Of a stretch of 64,000 nt of DNA, positions 21,742-33,504 are shown one piece after another. The notes under the pieces were generated by a model. That model was not told where the DNA came from. It made no database searches and saw only the letters and a list, made by a program, of their open reading frames with translations. Made by a program: the position numbers and the translations under genes. The stretch is from Gaeumannomyces sp. JS-464 (taxonomy: Eukaryota > Ascomycota > Sordariomycetes > Magnaporthales > Magnaporthaceae). Location: NCBI GenBank assembly GCA_002197995.1, contig NGZR01000001.1, forward strand, positions 14,899,501 through 14,963,500, read 5' to 3'. Each line of letters opens with the position of its first letter. Position 1 is the first letter of the stretch.

Positions 21742-24700
21742 AAAAAGCAGCCGCTCGAGATTCTGGAAACGACGGGGGCCGATCATCTTCTTTATGATGG
21801 GCGGGCGATCTGGAGGAGGCGCACGGGAGCAGCGCCGCCAACGCAGCCCGCAGCTCGAGTCGGGGAAATGAAGCGTGCGCCGGGACGAAGGCCCCAAGGG
21901 GCGGGGCCTGCCAGGGGCAAGCTGAGACGATGAGACAATGTCAGGGCCCCGCCCTGTGAACTCCGAGACGGGCTCTGTGGCCAAAAACGGAAACCTCAGA
22001 CAAGACACTGACAAGTCCTGTCACCAGCGAGCGCCGGGGTGTGGCTTGCAGGGGGCTGGCCAGGTTGTTTTGCCAGCGGCCTAGTGGGGGCGTCAGGCAT
22101 TTGCAAGACGAAGAGAAATTTGGCGGTGGGCGGGGTGGCACTGGACTGGTGGCCGCTGGTTGCTGGCGTCTGGTGCCCACGATCGAGCATGGACGCCTGC
22201 GCCAGGCGGGGCCGATTCGATTGCGACTGCTGCACGCGCCTTCCGTGCTAGGCCGCCGCGGGAAAGAGCGTTGCTCACCCGTATGCACAGGCTATCGCCC
22301 GTAAACCACCCACCAAGAGCCTCGTTTGATTACGTGATGCTGTCCATGCTCCTTCGGTTTCCCATGGTGCATCCATCAAACCGAGCCCACCAGCAGCTCG
22401 CGGTCTTGCCGTCCGCACCCGTGTCCATGCATGCCCATCAAGAGCCCGTCTTGTCTTCTGCGCGCCTCTATTCCGTGGCCACAGGCTCCAGCATTGGAGG
22501 ACGGATGCGCGGCGGCGCGCGCTGCTAAGCAATCGTCGAAACGCCGAACCCCGGCTCCACTTGCACCTGCGAAACATCCAACGCGTTGAAACTTTGCGCC
22601 CTGCATCCCTCTCGAACTCTTGTCTCATCGCGCGTCCTCCTCCAAGTCCCCTGCCCAATGCCCCATTTGGGATGCCACAGGGGCTCGTTGAGGCAAGAAA
22701 AGATTCCATGAAATTGTCAGGCACCAACTAGCCACGAGCGCCGATCTCCCCGACGACCAGGCAATCGTCGCGCACCAATGGGAGGTTCGCCTCTAATGGA
22801 TCCTACTCACCAATAGACCACAGAGCCCTGGCCACCACCACCACCAACGCAGCAAGGTACCCCGACGGCTTCCATCCCCGCCATGCAGCGCCGTTGCCCG
22901 CCACTGAGACGCCCTTTGCACTAGAGTTATTTTCTAACTACCGCTATCGTTGGCCAATGCGACCCTCGCCTGGCCCAGTCCCCTGTTCCCTCCCAAGGCG
23001 CGATATCTTGCCCTTGCGAATCGCTTCCCCCCCACCGACCGGCCTCAGCCCTCCCCTGCCGCGCGCCGACGTGAACACTCTGACGCTTTTTTCGTCCGGT
23101 CGTTGTTGGGTTGCGATTCGTCGCAAGAATCCAGCCTCGGCTGCCCTCCCAGGAAGAAAAAAACGACGGACGAACAAACAACGCCTGCCATCATGGGGCT
23201 GCCCTTGTCCAGCCCATCCTGCGCGCTCCACCGCGACTCCCACGTCGGCGTGCCGACTCATGCCCCCTTACCAACTTTAGGAACGGGCTTCCAAACAGCC
23301 GAGCGACCAAGCCCGCGCGCGCCCACCGCCCACTCATTACAGTCGCATCGGCGGAGATGTCCCGCCCTAAACAACTGTATGTATGCATACTGAAGCATAC
23401 CGTGTCGGCTGACTTGGGACGACGACCCAGATCCGCCTGGGACCCAGCCGCCTTGGTTCCCACGAGGCATGGCCGCGGGCAAGAGAGAGGGATTGCAGGC
23501 GGAAACAGTCAGAGTTACGGGGTTCACCTCCTTCCTTTGCCGCCAGCCGCGGTCCATCCCAACTCGAGCCATTTCCCTGCGCTGCGCGGCTGCAACCTTT
23601 GAAGGACCACAAATTCACCTCGGCTCGTGTCTTGGCAAGAATGCTCCCACCTGCTTTCCCGGGGCCAGGAAGCCGCCAGGCTCGTTTCCCCCACGATTTT
23701 GTTTTGCTCGCTGTCCGATCTTTCTGGCCTGATTTTGAGATGCAAACGCCTCATGTTTGTAGATAAACTATTCGAGGTAGCACGCGGCGGGTGCATCATG
23801 GACACAGACTTCGGCACCGTCGTGCTGGCGGATGAACCCCAACAGCCGCACCCTCCGCAGCGGATGACCACAGTAGCGCTCGCCCCGAGATAGAGTGGCG
23901 GAATCGCACGGCCCTTTGCGTTGCACTGCTTAGGTACCCGATTTATTGGGTTAGGTCCTCTTCGCCTTTGCGCTGCCGTTTCATTTCTGGTGTCCCAGAA
24001 GCCTTCGAGATACCGCCCACCACCGCATGTGGCTCTGGCGCAGGGGTTGGCTTCTCCCAATCCTTCTTCCGCCGAACTACATACTACGCCACCCGACCGG
24101 ACCTTTGCCAGGTCGACGAAGCTTTGTTTGTCAAACGCTTGGCCGCATATTCTGTAGGGCAGCGCGCCTCAGCGCGGTTGGAAACCGAGTCGGTTGGAAA
24201 CAATTTTGCTTCCACCCCAAGACCACGACTAGACGAAGTTTATGCCCACCTCGTTTCGTCAGTTATCATGCCCCGCGCCCATCTGATGATGGGATGTCAC
24301 CTGTCACCAACGTTGGCCAGGGGGAGGTTATTGGTCGGTTGTTCTGGACGAACACACGTTCCTCGCGGCGTCCGTTGTTCAGTTGGAACTTGACCAGTCA
24401 CGTCGGTCTTATCTCGATAGTGTCTGCCAAGTGAGCTGTCAATCTATCTGGCAGACGTGTGCGTGATTAATTGATAGGATCGGCGGATCTCCCAGTGTTT
24501 TGGAGATCAGCCGAGCGACCAAAGCCCAGGTAATAAATCTGCGACTTGGCCAGAAGAACCAAGTTTTTTGACAGCGGGAATGTCAACATGTTTCCGTCAG
24601 CTGGGCGGGCGATCACGTCTGTAACGTTGATCAACAAATCTCTGGGTGCCATTGACAGCGACCGGACTGCACGACAACGAACAACAAAAATCCCCCGAAG

Positions 24701-26615
24701 CCACGACACGAGCAGCCACGGCTTCCACGACATCCGGACAGGGGTCAGTCGGGCGGGCGGCCAGCACGCCGAGTCGGCTTCGACTCGAAGAGCCAAGCTA
24801 TGTGCCCAAAGGTTAGATGGAGGATACCGGCGAGCGGGCCCTGTTTGCAAGCGAGCTTAAAGTTGCCCGGCTATCTCGTTGCCGAATCTCCTGCTGGGTT
24901 TTGCCACACAAGGTAGCAACGGGCAGGGTCGGAGAGCAGGCAGGAAAAAAATAAAAAAATAAAAAATCGCGAGGCCCACGAAAGAGAGAGCTCACTCGCG
25001 CCAGGAAAGACGAGGGAAAAACGTGGCCGCATAAGGTGCGGGACCGCGAAGAGAGCATCCTGCGACACCAAAGCCCCACCAGGGCGATCAGGAGGCCTTG
25101 TCGGCTCAGGGATGCGATGGAACAGAGGGAGCGGCACTGCCACAGTGCCTGCGCACAGTGTCTGTGGCGATTAGCAGGAGGGCGCTGCTGTCGACTGTGT
25201 AAGAGCTGTGGGTGAGGGCTGCCGGTGTTGCTAGTCCGACTTGATTGCGAACCGACGGGCATGACGCACAGGCCTCCATCTCGTTTCCGCTTTGTCCCAT
25301 TTGTCCATGAACCCTGCAAATTTGCTTGCGCTGGGTGCTTGCTGGGTTGACGGATTTAGCTGTGAAACGGCAAGAGGGCTGACAGATCTTCTCTTTTTTT
25401 TATGGCAGCAAACAGCCAAACCAAGGCCCAACATCAATGCTCCGGGCATCAAGTCCTGCACCGCAGATCGTTCCTAGAACCCAAGAGAAGAATGGGAGGA
25501 AAGAGGATTGGATGCGCGAAACAAAACGGACGCGACAAGAACAGGTCCGCCCCGGCGTCTGTGCATCATCCATCAATCCACATCGAGTGTCGCGCATAAG
25601 CGTTTTGAAGCGACGCCCCTTGTGCCAGCCACCCGCCGGCCAGACCGACAGTTTCCACGTGACGTGGATCCCTTCCCGAGGCCAAAAGATTCCAAAGATT
25701 CCACATCCTGTTGCCCCCCCCTGACACGCGCGCCCTCAGACTCGGGTCGGGGAGCCGACCTGGAAGCAGGGTCTCGCTTCGTTGATGACGCCGTATCGTA
25801 TCTCTACTATGCATAGACACAGGGCAGGGAAAAAGTGTTGTACAGCGTAGCAAGTAATAAATTGATCTAATTGGATTGATTGCGTATTCAGCCTCGTCGA
25901 TTCTGGTCGATAATCGTCCACATGCGGCACGTGATAGTATCACGTGGTCCTGCCTAGGAGTCTGTCGGATCTCGCGTCATCGGGAAATCTTGGCCAGCAA
26001 TTGGAGGTTTAGGTCTAACAGGCCGTCGACCCTCTGTGACGTCGACAGGAGGGCCGCTTCTCCGCGGCGGCCAGTCACCTGCAGGGTTCTAACCGGCCGA
26101 CTGAACTATCAAAGCCTAGCTCCGGTCTCTGGCGTCCGTCTCCTCTCTAGTGGATGCTCCCATACCCCTGAATCGATGGACCGGTTTTTTGTCGCCTCCG
26201 CGTTGGCTCTGTGGCCTCGCGCTTGCGATCCCAGATTCAGGCAGATCGGCGGAGGTCTCTCTCCGTGATCGCCCTGAAGCGGTCAAAGGTGCGCCGTAGC
26301 TTCTTCATAGATCAGACAGCCGTCTTGATCGCGCCACCAGACCAATGTTTCGGATGAGTGCAAAACAGCTACCAGTCAGCCGGAGCCTGAACTCTCCCCC
26401 TGGCGCCGGCCTAGCTAGTCTTTCTTGAGGGACAATGGAAATGGCAATGTTGCGCTTCCTTCAGATATCTCCATTTCTTCTCCCAGTCCTTTTATGGCCA
26501 TGGATCTCGATCCTGTCGTGCAACCAAAGTGACGCCTGGCCCTGGCGTCCGGCGGAAGGACTTCGCAGTTGGCCCGTCCCCGCACGTCATCCCGGAACCC
26601 GCGCCGACGTAGACC
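21742..26615. other. 4.9 kb without a convincing gene
   Basis: Frames up to about 180 codons occur on both strands, but none shows a domain, signal peptide or consistent introns. Base composition is near the local mean, unlike the AT-rich transposon island, so it is not an obvious RIP relic. It contains divergent promoter space for the genes on either side. Confidence 0.45.
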
Positions 26616-28112
26616 ATGCTCGGAGCGGCTGTCGTGACGCTCGCGGCGTCCTTGGTGGCCGTTGTCGTGGCCCATGTCGGCGGAAGAGGAGGTGGTGAAC
26701 CCCTCTCTCCTGATGCCCTCTCTCGTGCAATGACCAGCCTGCCCCAGTGCGCCCTCCCTTGTGCTCTCGCGGCCACTCGGGCGTCGCCCTGCCCGCTGAC
26801 GAACACCACGTGCCTCTGCACCGACAAGCCCATCAATGACGCGCTCAAGGATTGCCTGCACAAGGCGTGCAATGTTACGAGTATCCTTAGTAAAGTACAT
26901 TGAACAGTAGAAGTGGGAGGATTGCCGCATTCTCACCACCCCATGCCCAACCACCCGAAACACCCTCGCTAACACTCCCCCAGCCACGATACGGATCTCC
27001 AAAGACGCATGCGGGGAGCCCAGACGCTTCAGCGGCGGACCCTCGGCCGTCTTCTCGCACGTCGGGATAGCCGTCATGACCGTCCTCACAGCCCTGCGCC
27101 TCGCATCCAAGCTGGTGCACGACCACCACCTGCCGGGTGAGGTTCCACAACGGCCTTGGGCCCGACGACGTCTCCGCCCTGCTTGCCTACGCCGCCGGCG
27201 CCGCCGACATGGCCCTCGCCATCAGCACGCCGCCCTGGGGCTTCGGCCGCGACATCTGGACGTTGGACGCCGCGGCGCTGGAGCGCCTGGCCTTGTCGAC
27301 CTACGTCCCCTCGGCCGTGTACTTTGCCTACCTGGCCTTCGTCAAGCTCGCCTTCCTCTTCTTCTTCCTCCGCGTCTTCAGGCACGCGACCTTCCTCGGC
27401 CGGGTCGCCTTCGCCCGCGTCGCCTGGGCCAGCATCGCCGTCACGGCCACGAGCGGCCTCGCCTGCGTAGGCGTCTACCTGTTCAGGTGCCACCCTGTCA
27501 GCTACTACTGGCAAGGCTGGGGATGGGGGCGCAAGGACATCTGCATCGACGAGCACCTGCTCGCCCGCGGGACGGCGTCGGTGAATATTATTCTCGACTT
27601 TTGGCTGCTGACCATGCCCATACCTCAGATCCCTGCGCTCAATCTGCCGCTGCGGAGGAAGCTCCAAGTTGGCTTCATGCTCTCGGTAGGAGCCTTGTAT
27701 GTTCCTCCCCCTTTTCTCTCCCGCCTGATTCCCCGTTTCCCGGAACATTATTTCTTTTTTTTTTTCCCCGCTGACGCCAATCTGCTTTTCCTCTCACCAA
27801 AGTGTCACCATCGTCAGCATCGTGCGCCTGCACTTCCTCGACGCGTTGGGGTCGTCGCTGAACGTCACGCACGACGGCACCGACGGCGCGCTGTGGAGCA
27901 TGGTCGGGATCGCGACGGGCATCGTCTGCCTCTGCCTGCCGGCCCTGCGCGTTTTCGTGCTGACCACCGGCCCGCGCCTGCTAGGCCTCTGGGCCGCCAG
28001 CTCCTGGAGCGACCCGCGCGGCAGCGACGCGCCCTTCAGGGGCGACCTGCGCCCCCGCCGGCCCACCGAGAGCACCACGGCCTCGGAGGGGCCCAGCTCA
28101 GACCGGGACTGA
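26616..28112 (+). CDS. CFEM-containing PTH11-like G-protein-coupled receptor (one frameshift)
   Basis: Exons 26616-26880, 26984-27696, 27803-28112; introns have GTATCC...CAG with a GCTAAC branch site, and GTATGT...AAG. An N-terminal signal-like helix precedes a CFEM domain with eight cysteines (LPQCALPC, PCPL, TTCLC, KDC, KAC, DACGEP), then seven membrane helices of the PTH11/rhodopsin-like fungal type (VGIAVMTVLTALRLAS; VSALLAYAAGAADMALAI; GRDIWTLDA loop; CHPVSYYWQG; FWLLTMPIP; GAFVTIVSIVRL). Such receptors sense surface or nutrient cues. The frame changes by one at about 27130-27142, where both sides are clearly coding, so a local indel is likely. Confidence 0.75.
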
Positions 28113-28547
28113 GGGCGAGGCCGTGGCAGTGGGGGGAGGGAACCCAAGCTGGCGACGCACATGTGGCCCAGCCTCAAGCACCCAGGACCAGGGGTGGAGA
28201 TAATGAAGACATGATTGGAACTAGAGGCAATAAAAAGGACTGAGGGAATGGCATTCAAAGTAACGTAGTGTTAAAATATCTCAAGGCTAAGCGAGTATAG
28301 AGAGCCTTTTTTTTTTTAATGGAAACAGGATTTATTTATTGATCGTGTTGGAGGAAAAAGGTCACTGGCGTGAAAAGAATAAAACAAAACGAAACAAACG
28401 GGTGGAAAAAAGTAATGGAGAGTGGAAAGCGCCTGGTAGGCAGGGAATACACAATTGGAAGGGAAAATGGGGTGAATAGAGAACAAAAACTGGGTGGGAT
28501 ATTATGTACATATCGTAATTCTCATAACGAGACGGCAAAAAGGAGTG
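28113..28547. other. 3' flank of the receptor gene, AT-rich
   Basis: T-run at about 28308-28317 and A-rich stretches; likely 3' UTR of the receptor gene and upstream flank of nothing else visible. Confidence 0.4.
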
Positions 28548-28644
28548 CGTCCCCGCCTGGGCTCGAACCAGGAACCTCCTGATGACTTGTCATCCACGAT
28601 GTGGCATAACAGTCAGACGCGCTAGCCAATTGCGCCACGGAGAC
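28548..28644 (-). tRNA. tRNA-Asn (anticodon GTT) with an intron
   Basis: The minus strand folds as a cloverleaf. Acceptor GTCTCCG pairs with CGGGGAC; the T arm is CCTGG-TTCGAGC-CCAGG; the anticodon stem TCTGA pairs with TCAGG (one U-G). The loop reads C-T-GTT-A, then a 23-nt intron (starting TGCCACATCG) lies after position 37, the standard site. G at position 73 agrees with asparagine. An alternative stem giving anticodon TAT was considered; the acceptor and G73 favour Asn. Total 97 nt, no encoded CCA. Confidence 0.86.
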
Positions 28645-31600
28645 TTGCATATTGCTTGCTGGGTTTTGCGAATGTTTCGTGGACCTTATGAGAGGGGCAC
28701 AGATGAGTCAGGTATTTGGGCGTCGTCCTTGGCCCCTGAATGATGGATGAAGCCCCGCCCGATCCCGGGTCTCGGATCCGACACATCTGCTTGGGCCCCC
28801 CTGCTGGTCAGCCACGGTCGGGAACCCGGCATTGTGGCTTGACTCGGAAGTGGGCGGTGGCGCAGAAACGACCTCAATTCCACTCGGGAGATCACAAGAC
28901 CGGTAGCCTCACCGCGTCTGGAAGCAAAGTCTCTGCGTTATGGAATCAGCCCGAGCGCTGCCAAGTTTGGCTACCTTGTGGCAAACTGGTTTCTGTATGA
29001 AATAAGACCATTTCCCATTGTGAATGGCGCCGTCCGTTTGAATGACGAACTGCACTGCCGAACTGCGTCTGGGACGCCGAGGATGGGGTAAGAGTTGATG
29101 CGGGCGGAAGAGAACGGGGAACAGGCTTGCTTGAATGGGCACCTAGACTGGCGGGCAGTGATGGAAGGTAGCTTTGGGCGTCGACAGCAACGTCGTGATC
29201 GACATCTGATGCTACGCACACAGTAATTTTCGAACCAGCCGTCGCAGCGGGAAAGATCAATTGCTATGGCTGGCTATACAATGCCAGCCCGAACTCTTCA
29301 GTCAGGGGGAAAAAAAAGTGTGGAGTGAATCATGCGGCCCTGCTGTAGAAGCCATGGGCGTTGAAGCTTTTCCCTCAAATGCACTCGTATATCAGCGCCA
29401 ATTCTGCCCCTATCCGCCATCAGAGCCGAAGGGTTCAGTATTTCAACCTGTGGGTTCTGCGCAGCCTCGACGCAAAATGCCACCCCCGTATGTCGCCAAA
29501 TCAGTCGAAACCTACGGGCTAAGCATGCGGGTCTTGGAAAAGCGGCTTCGATGGCGGTTCGCCGCTTGGGAAAAGCTCTATCCGGATCAATTCGTTCGCA
29601 TCGAGGTGGGTCTCGGTCCAGCGACTGAGTGAGCTTCATTCGGGGCAAGTTGCCTACCTGATTACCAGGTACGGGTACTTACATACCGGGGCGAAGTGGA
29701 AAGATCACGAACTTTACACAATTTATACCCCGGAACTTCTAACCCAGGTCGGTCCTTATTAACCAGGTGGCCAACAAACGGTTCAACTAACGCCCGAGCT
29801 GTCTTTCTCGACGGACCGAATGAGAAATGGAGAGCGGATCTCTCGGCCAGAGCGGCCAGGCTTGTCCAGCTTGATGAGTTGGTTTTCGGGGAGAGCAGAG
29901 GTGTCCTCGACGTGAAAATTTGTCAAGCACACATCTTTTTGGCTGCTTTTGTTTGCCAAACGCATAAACGGCGTCGAGGAACGGTGGGTCCGCCTGCGCA
30001 TATGCGCAGATAGCCTTTAGAGTATCGCAAGAGCAGTCGAGGGGCGCCCTCGAATCTGAAGACTGGATGAAGACATGGCGAACCAGAGGCTCCCTGTCGA
30101 GTCTGAGGAGATGCTCGATCACATCATCGGTCCCCGTCGAAATGCTGCATTCCCTGAGCTCTGTTTATTTATCTCGATATTAGCGTACCTTTTGCAGGAT
30201 TTGAGCCCGGGAAAGGGGAATTTTGAAGTACCTTTGTTCTTTCCTACAGTTTCGAAAAAAGTGACCTTCTCCTTCCCACTGAACAGGGATTGCTCATTTG
30301 CTTTTAAATACTGGACGTGTGCCTTTCGGATACGGTGCTGGTGTGGGCGGGCGGCCGGCAGAAGCGACTCTGGATACTCCTTGTAGTGGGTGGCGTACGC
30401 ACTCTGGAATTTCTGTGACGGGCTCGGGGCCGACATCGTGGAATGTTCCTAGCGATTTTGATGATATCCACTGTCCGGATGACTGGCAGTAATTTTGAAA
30501 GAGTCGCTGAGTTGCTTATTCTTCCCAACTTTCTGGTTCAAATATTGAGCCGGATGGCCTTACGACCAGTTAGAGACCGCGACGCGGTATTTCTTGACTT
30601 TGGAGTTCAGCCGTAGCGAGAAATGCAAAACGAAGCTTGCAGTTGTAGGCGGGCCGAGGCGTGACACAAGGGTGGCAGGTGGGAACTGGAGGATTGGCAT
30701 GCGCATGGGTGACGACCACTTCTGGTGCGAATTAGGGCGGGAGGGCTTCTCTTATGGTTACTCGCCGTACCTCGTGGGAATAGCTGTCTGTATCCGGCAA
30801 CGTACTCGGGCACTCATCTAAGGAGGTGCTTAGATTCCTGGTGGCCAAGAAGGGGTGCGCACCGTCCTGCATCAGCCTGCCCAGGTTCCTAGCGTCAGCC
30901 CACAAGTGTTACCCGCTTCGGGTTTTTTCCATTATCGGGTATCACAACTTTCTCCACAGTTCTCATGAACTGTGCTTCAAGTTGCACATACGCCTTTAAG
31001 CTCCCACATTTTCCCCTTAGCTTTCCCCCTTTTTTTTTCTTTTCTTTTTCTAAAAGCCCAAAGGGTACTCGCACCCAACAAAAGTACACTCGGAGCTGTA
31101 TTGCAAATTGAGCGTGGGCTGAAAGCAGGATGCTGGAGCTCTGCCAACCGCGCCTTGGAGTGCTCAATCCGGGAACACTCCTTTAAAAAGACTGAGAGAA
31201 CGAAATAGGTCACGCTCTTGGCAGCATGGTGGGGGGTTCCTGACCATATGGCGCCAAAGGACGCAAGATATGGCCTTTCCCTTTGATTAAAACTTTGCTC
31301 CGATGCACCCGGTCGATTGTTAACACCAGTTCCATGCGTTTTCAGTGAGGACAGCGTCGGTACCTAGATGGGGGCGAAATGTTTGCCGATATCTTACCAG
31401 CAGCGTTGCTAAAAATATTAGAAAGGAAAAAATATTCCTTCGCAAGCACTAATGGTCCCAAATGCCCCTTTTGCACCCGGCTCGCCGAATTGGCTCACGA
31501 CATAATCGATTCTTATGCGGCAGGGACTTCGCACGTAGGTAGTTAATTAAACGATATTCCTCCAGCTTCGCAGCTGGGGCTTAACTGTGGTATTTTGTGC

Positions 31601-31905
31601 GAGGAGGACGTTTTAAAGCATAAAACCTGTCTGCCATGAAGTTGAGCCACGCCTACACTTTCGCACAGTTCCATCCTCGATCGCTCGGCTCTGAGAATAT
31701 GCCGCTGATTATGATCGGAGCGTGAGAGTGTGCCATCACACAACTATAGCCGAGGTTCGTATGGACAGTTATTTTATGGGAGCAGATATCCGGCGAACTT
31801 CTTATGATTCTCAAAGAACCCGCCGACGCTTCGACTGGAGAAGAGAGTGTACTTGCGACATATCCAACGATCACTGCGGGCCCAGGAGCGTGCGTATTCG
31901 CCCAT
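28645..31905. other. 3.3 kb without a convincing gene
   Basis: Only short frames without family features. Pieces near 31380-31560 are AT-richer and may be decayed DNA. The left end is the upstream flank of the tRNA gene. Confidence 0.4.
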
Positions 31906-33504
31906 TTATACCCCAGACCAGCGACCCTGCCTGCCAGCAACATTGCGTGGGGTGCTTGCAGTTTTCCGCCGGGACGGGCCCGAGGCGCCCACTAGGGTCC
32001 GCCTCGCGGCCGGTGGCTTCCGCGGGGGCACACCGTCCAGCGAGAGCGCGAGGGTAGCGAGGGCGCGACCCGCGGCTTTAGCGTTGGTCGTGATGGCGTC
32101 CCAGTCGATGTTGTCGATGGTATCGCAGGCCTGGTGGTAGCACGGGTCCTCACCCGTGTAAATGCTGGCGGTTGGGATGCCGAGGGCGACGAAGTTGGCG
32201 TAGTCTGACCCGGTGTCGAAGTCGCTGGTGCACAAAAGCAGCAGCTGGGTTAGCAAAGCCATGGTGAAAAAAGGAAACCGTAGTGTTGCCGAAGAGAACT
32301 CACCGTATGTCACGGGCTTGCCCTTGGACTCGAGGTATGCCGACAACAGGACCGGCCCGACGCCGCTCTGTTCGTTACGAGCGAGCTCGTAGATGGGGTC
32401 GACCGATCCGATCATGTCATAGTTGAAGTAGTACCGAATAGCATCAGCTTGGGTGGCGTTGAGGGCCTGCGTGTAAGCCTTCGAGCCGATGAGGCCTGAC
32501 TCTTCGGCTCCCCACCAGGCGAACCTGATCTTGTGGGGGAACCCTCGGTATTTCTTGATGGAGCCCATGATTTCGAGAACGGCCGAGCTGCCACTCCCAT
32601 CGTCGTTTGTCCCAGGCCCCTGGATCACGCTGTCGAGGTGGGCGCCGATCATGACGACCTTGTTGGGGTCGCCCTCTTTGGTCTCCGAGATGACGTTCCA
32701 GGACTCCCTGATGTCGTACGAGTTGTCGACGAGAAGCGATACGAGCACCTGCTCGCCCGCCGCTAGCCGTGCTTTCCACGCCAGTCCGACCTCCTGGGTG
32801 ATGATGCCGACGGGGACGATGGAGTCCCTGTTTTCGGCGCCGAGAGTCAGCGAAATGATGGCGTCCCCAGGCCTGTTGTTCCAAACAAACGCTCCTACGG
32901 CGCCGTGCTGCTTCGCCAGCGTGAGCTTTTCGAACACGGCGCAAGTGCCCCGCTTGATGAGCGCGATCTTCCCGGTCGCGTCGATGCCCGCCCACTGCTC
33001 CGGCAGGCAGCCGGACCCGTTGACGTCGTCGACGGGGGTGTCGATGAGCGGCACGGCCTTGAAGTCGCCGGCAACGTTGTACTGCGGCGACAGCACGATG
33101 ACGCCCTTGCCATCGGGCCCCGTCACCTTTATCTGCCGCAGGTCCTCGAACCAGTACGAGAAGGGGTGGAGATGGGTGTCCATCTCCTTGGCGAACCTCT
33201 TTTGCGCGCGCTCCAGCACAAAGTCGACCGAGGCCTTGTACCCCGGCGTGCCGAAGGCGCGGTTGCCGCCATTGTCGCGCGCGATCTTGTTGAAGTTCCA
33301 GAGCACGCGCTGGAGCCTGTTCCGCATCGTGCGCGGTCGCGTGGTTAGCACCGCCATCTCGTCATTATGGGTTGCCGGAAAACGAGCCTACCCTGTCGTG
33401 GTAATGTCCGCCTCGACCTTATCCGCCGTGAGGGGTTCATTGGCAACGACGCACAGCGGTGAAGCCAGCCCGAGGGCAGCCGCGAAGTAGGCCGTGGGTC
33501 GCAT
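31906..33504 (-). CDS. Secreted M28 zinc aminopeptidase (aminopeptidase Y-like) with PA domain
   Basis: Exon 1 33392-33504 (signal peptide MRPTAYFAAALGLASPLCVV), intron 33317-33391 (GTAGGC, branch GCTAAC), then the main body from 33316. The M28 core follows LWNFNKIARDNGGNRAFGTP; a PA insert covers GKIALIKRGTCAVFEKL; zinc/catalytic motifs are GAHLDSV, TNDDGSGSSA, WWGAEESGLIGS, NYDMIG and CYHQACDT. A second intron is likely at about 32225-32303 (GTGAGT...CACCAG), but its phases fit only if one G is missing at the donor (GG for GGG at 32303-32305). Unspliced, the segment stays open and inserts 26 odd residues. The long basic C-terminal tail past LSLDGVPPRKP is unusual. Confidence 0.82.

Noticed and set aside
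27137..27230. Intron starting at the GTGAGG of 27137 to explain the receptor frame change
   Set aside because: It would delete the second membrane helix, which reads as good family sequence; a local indel is simpler.
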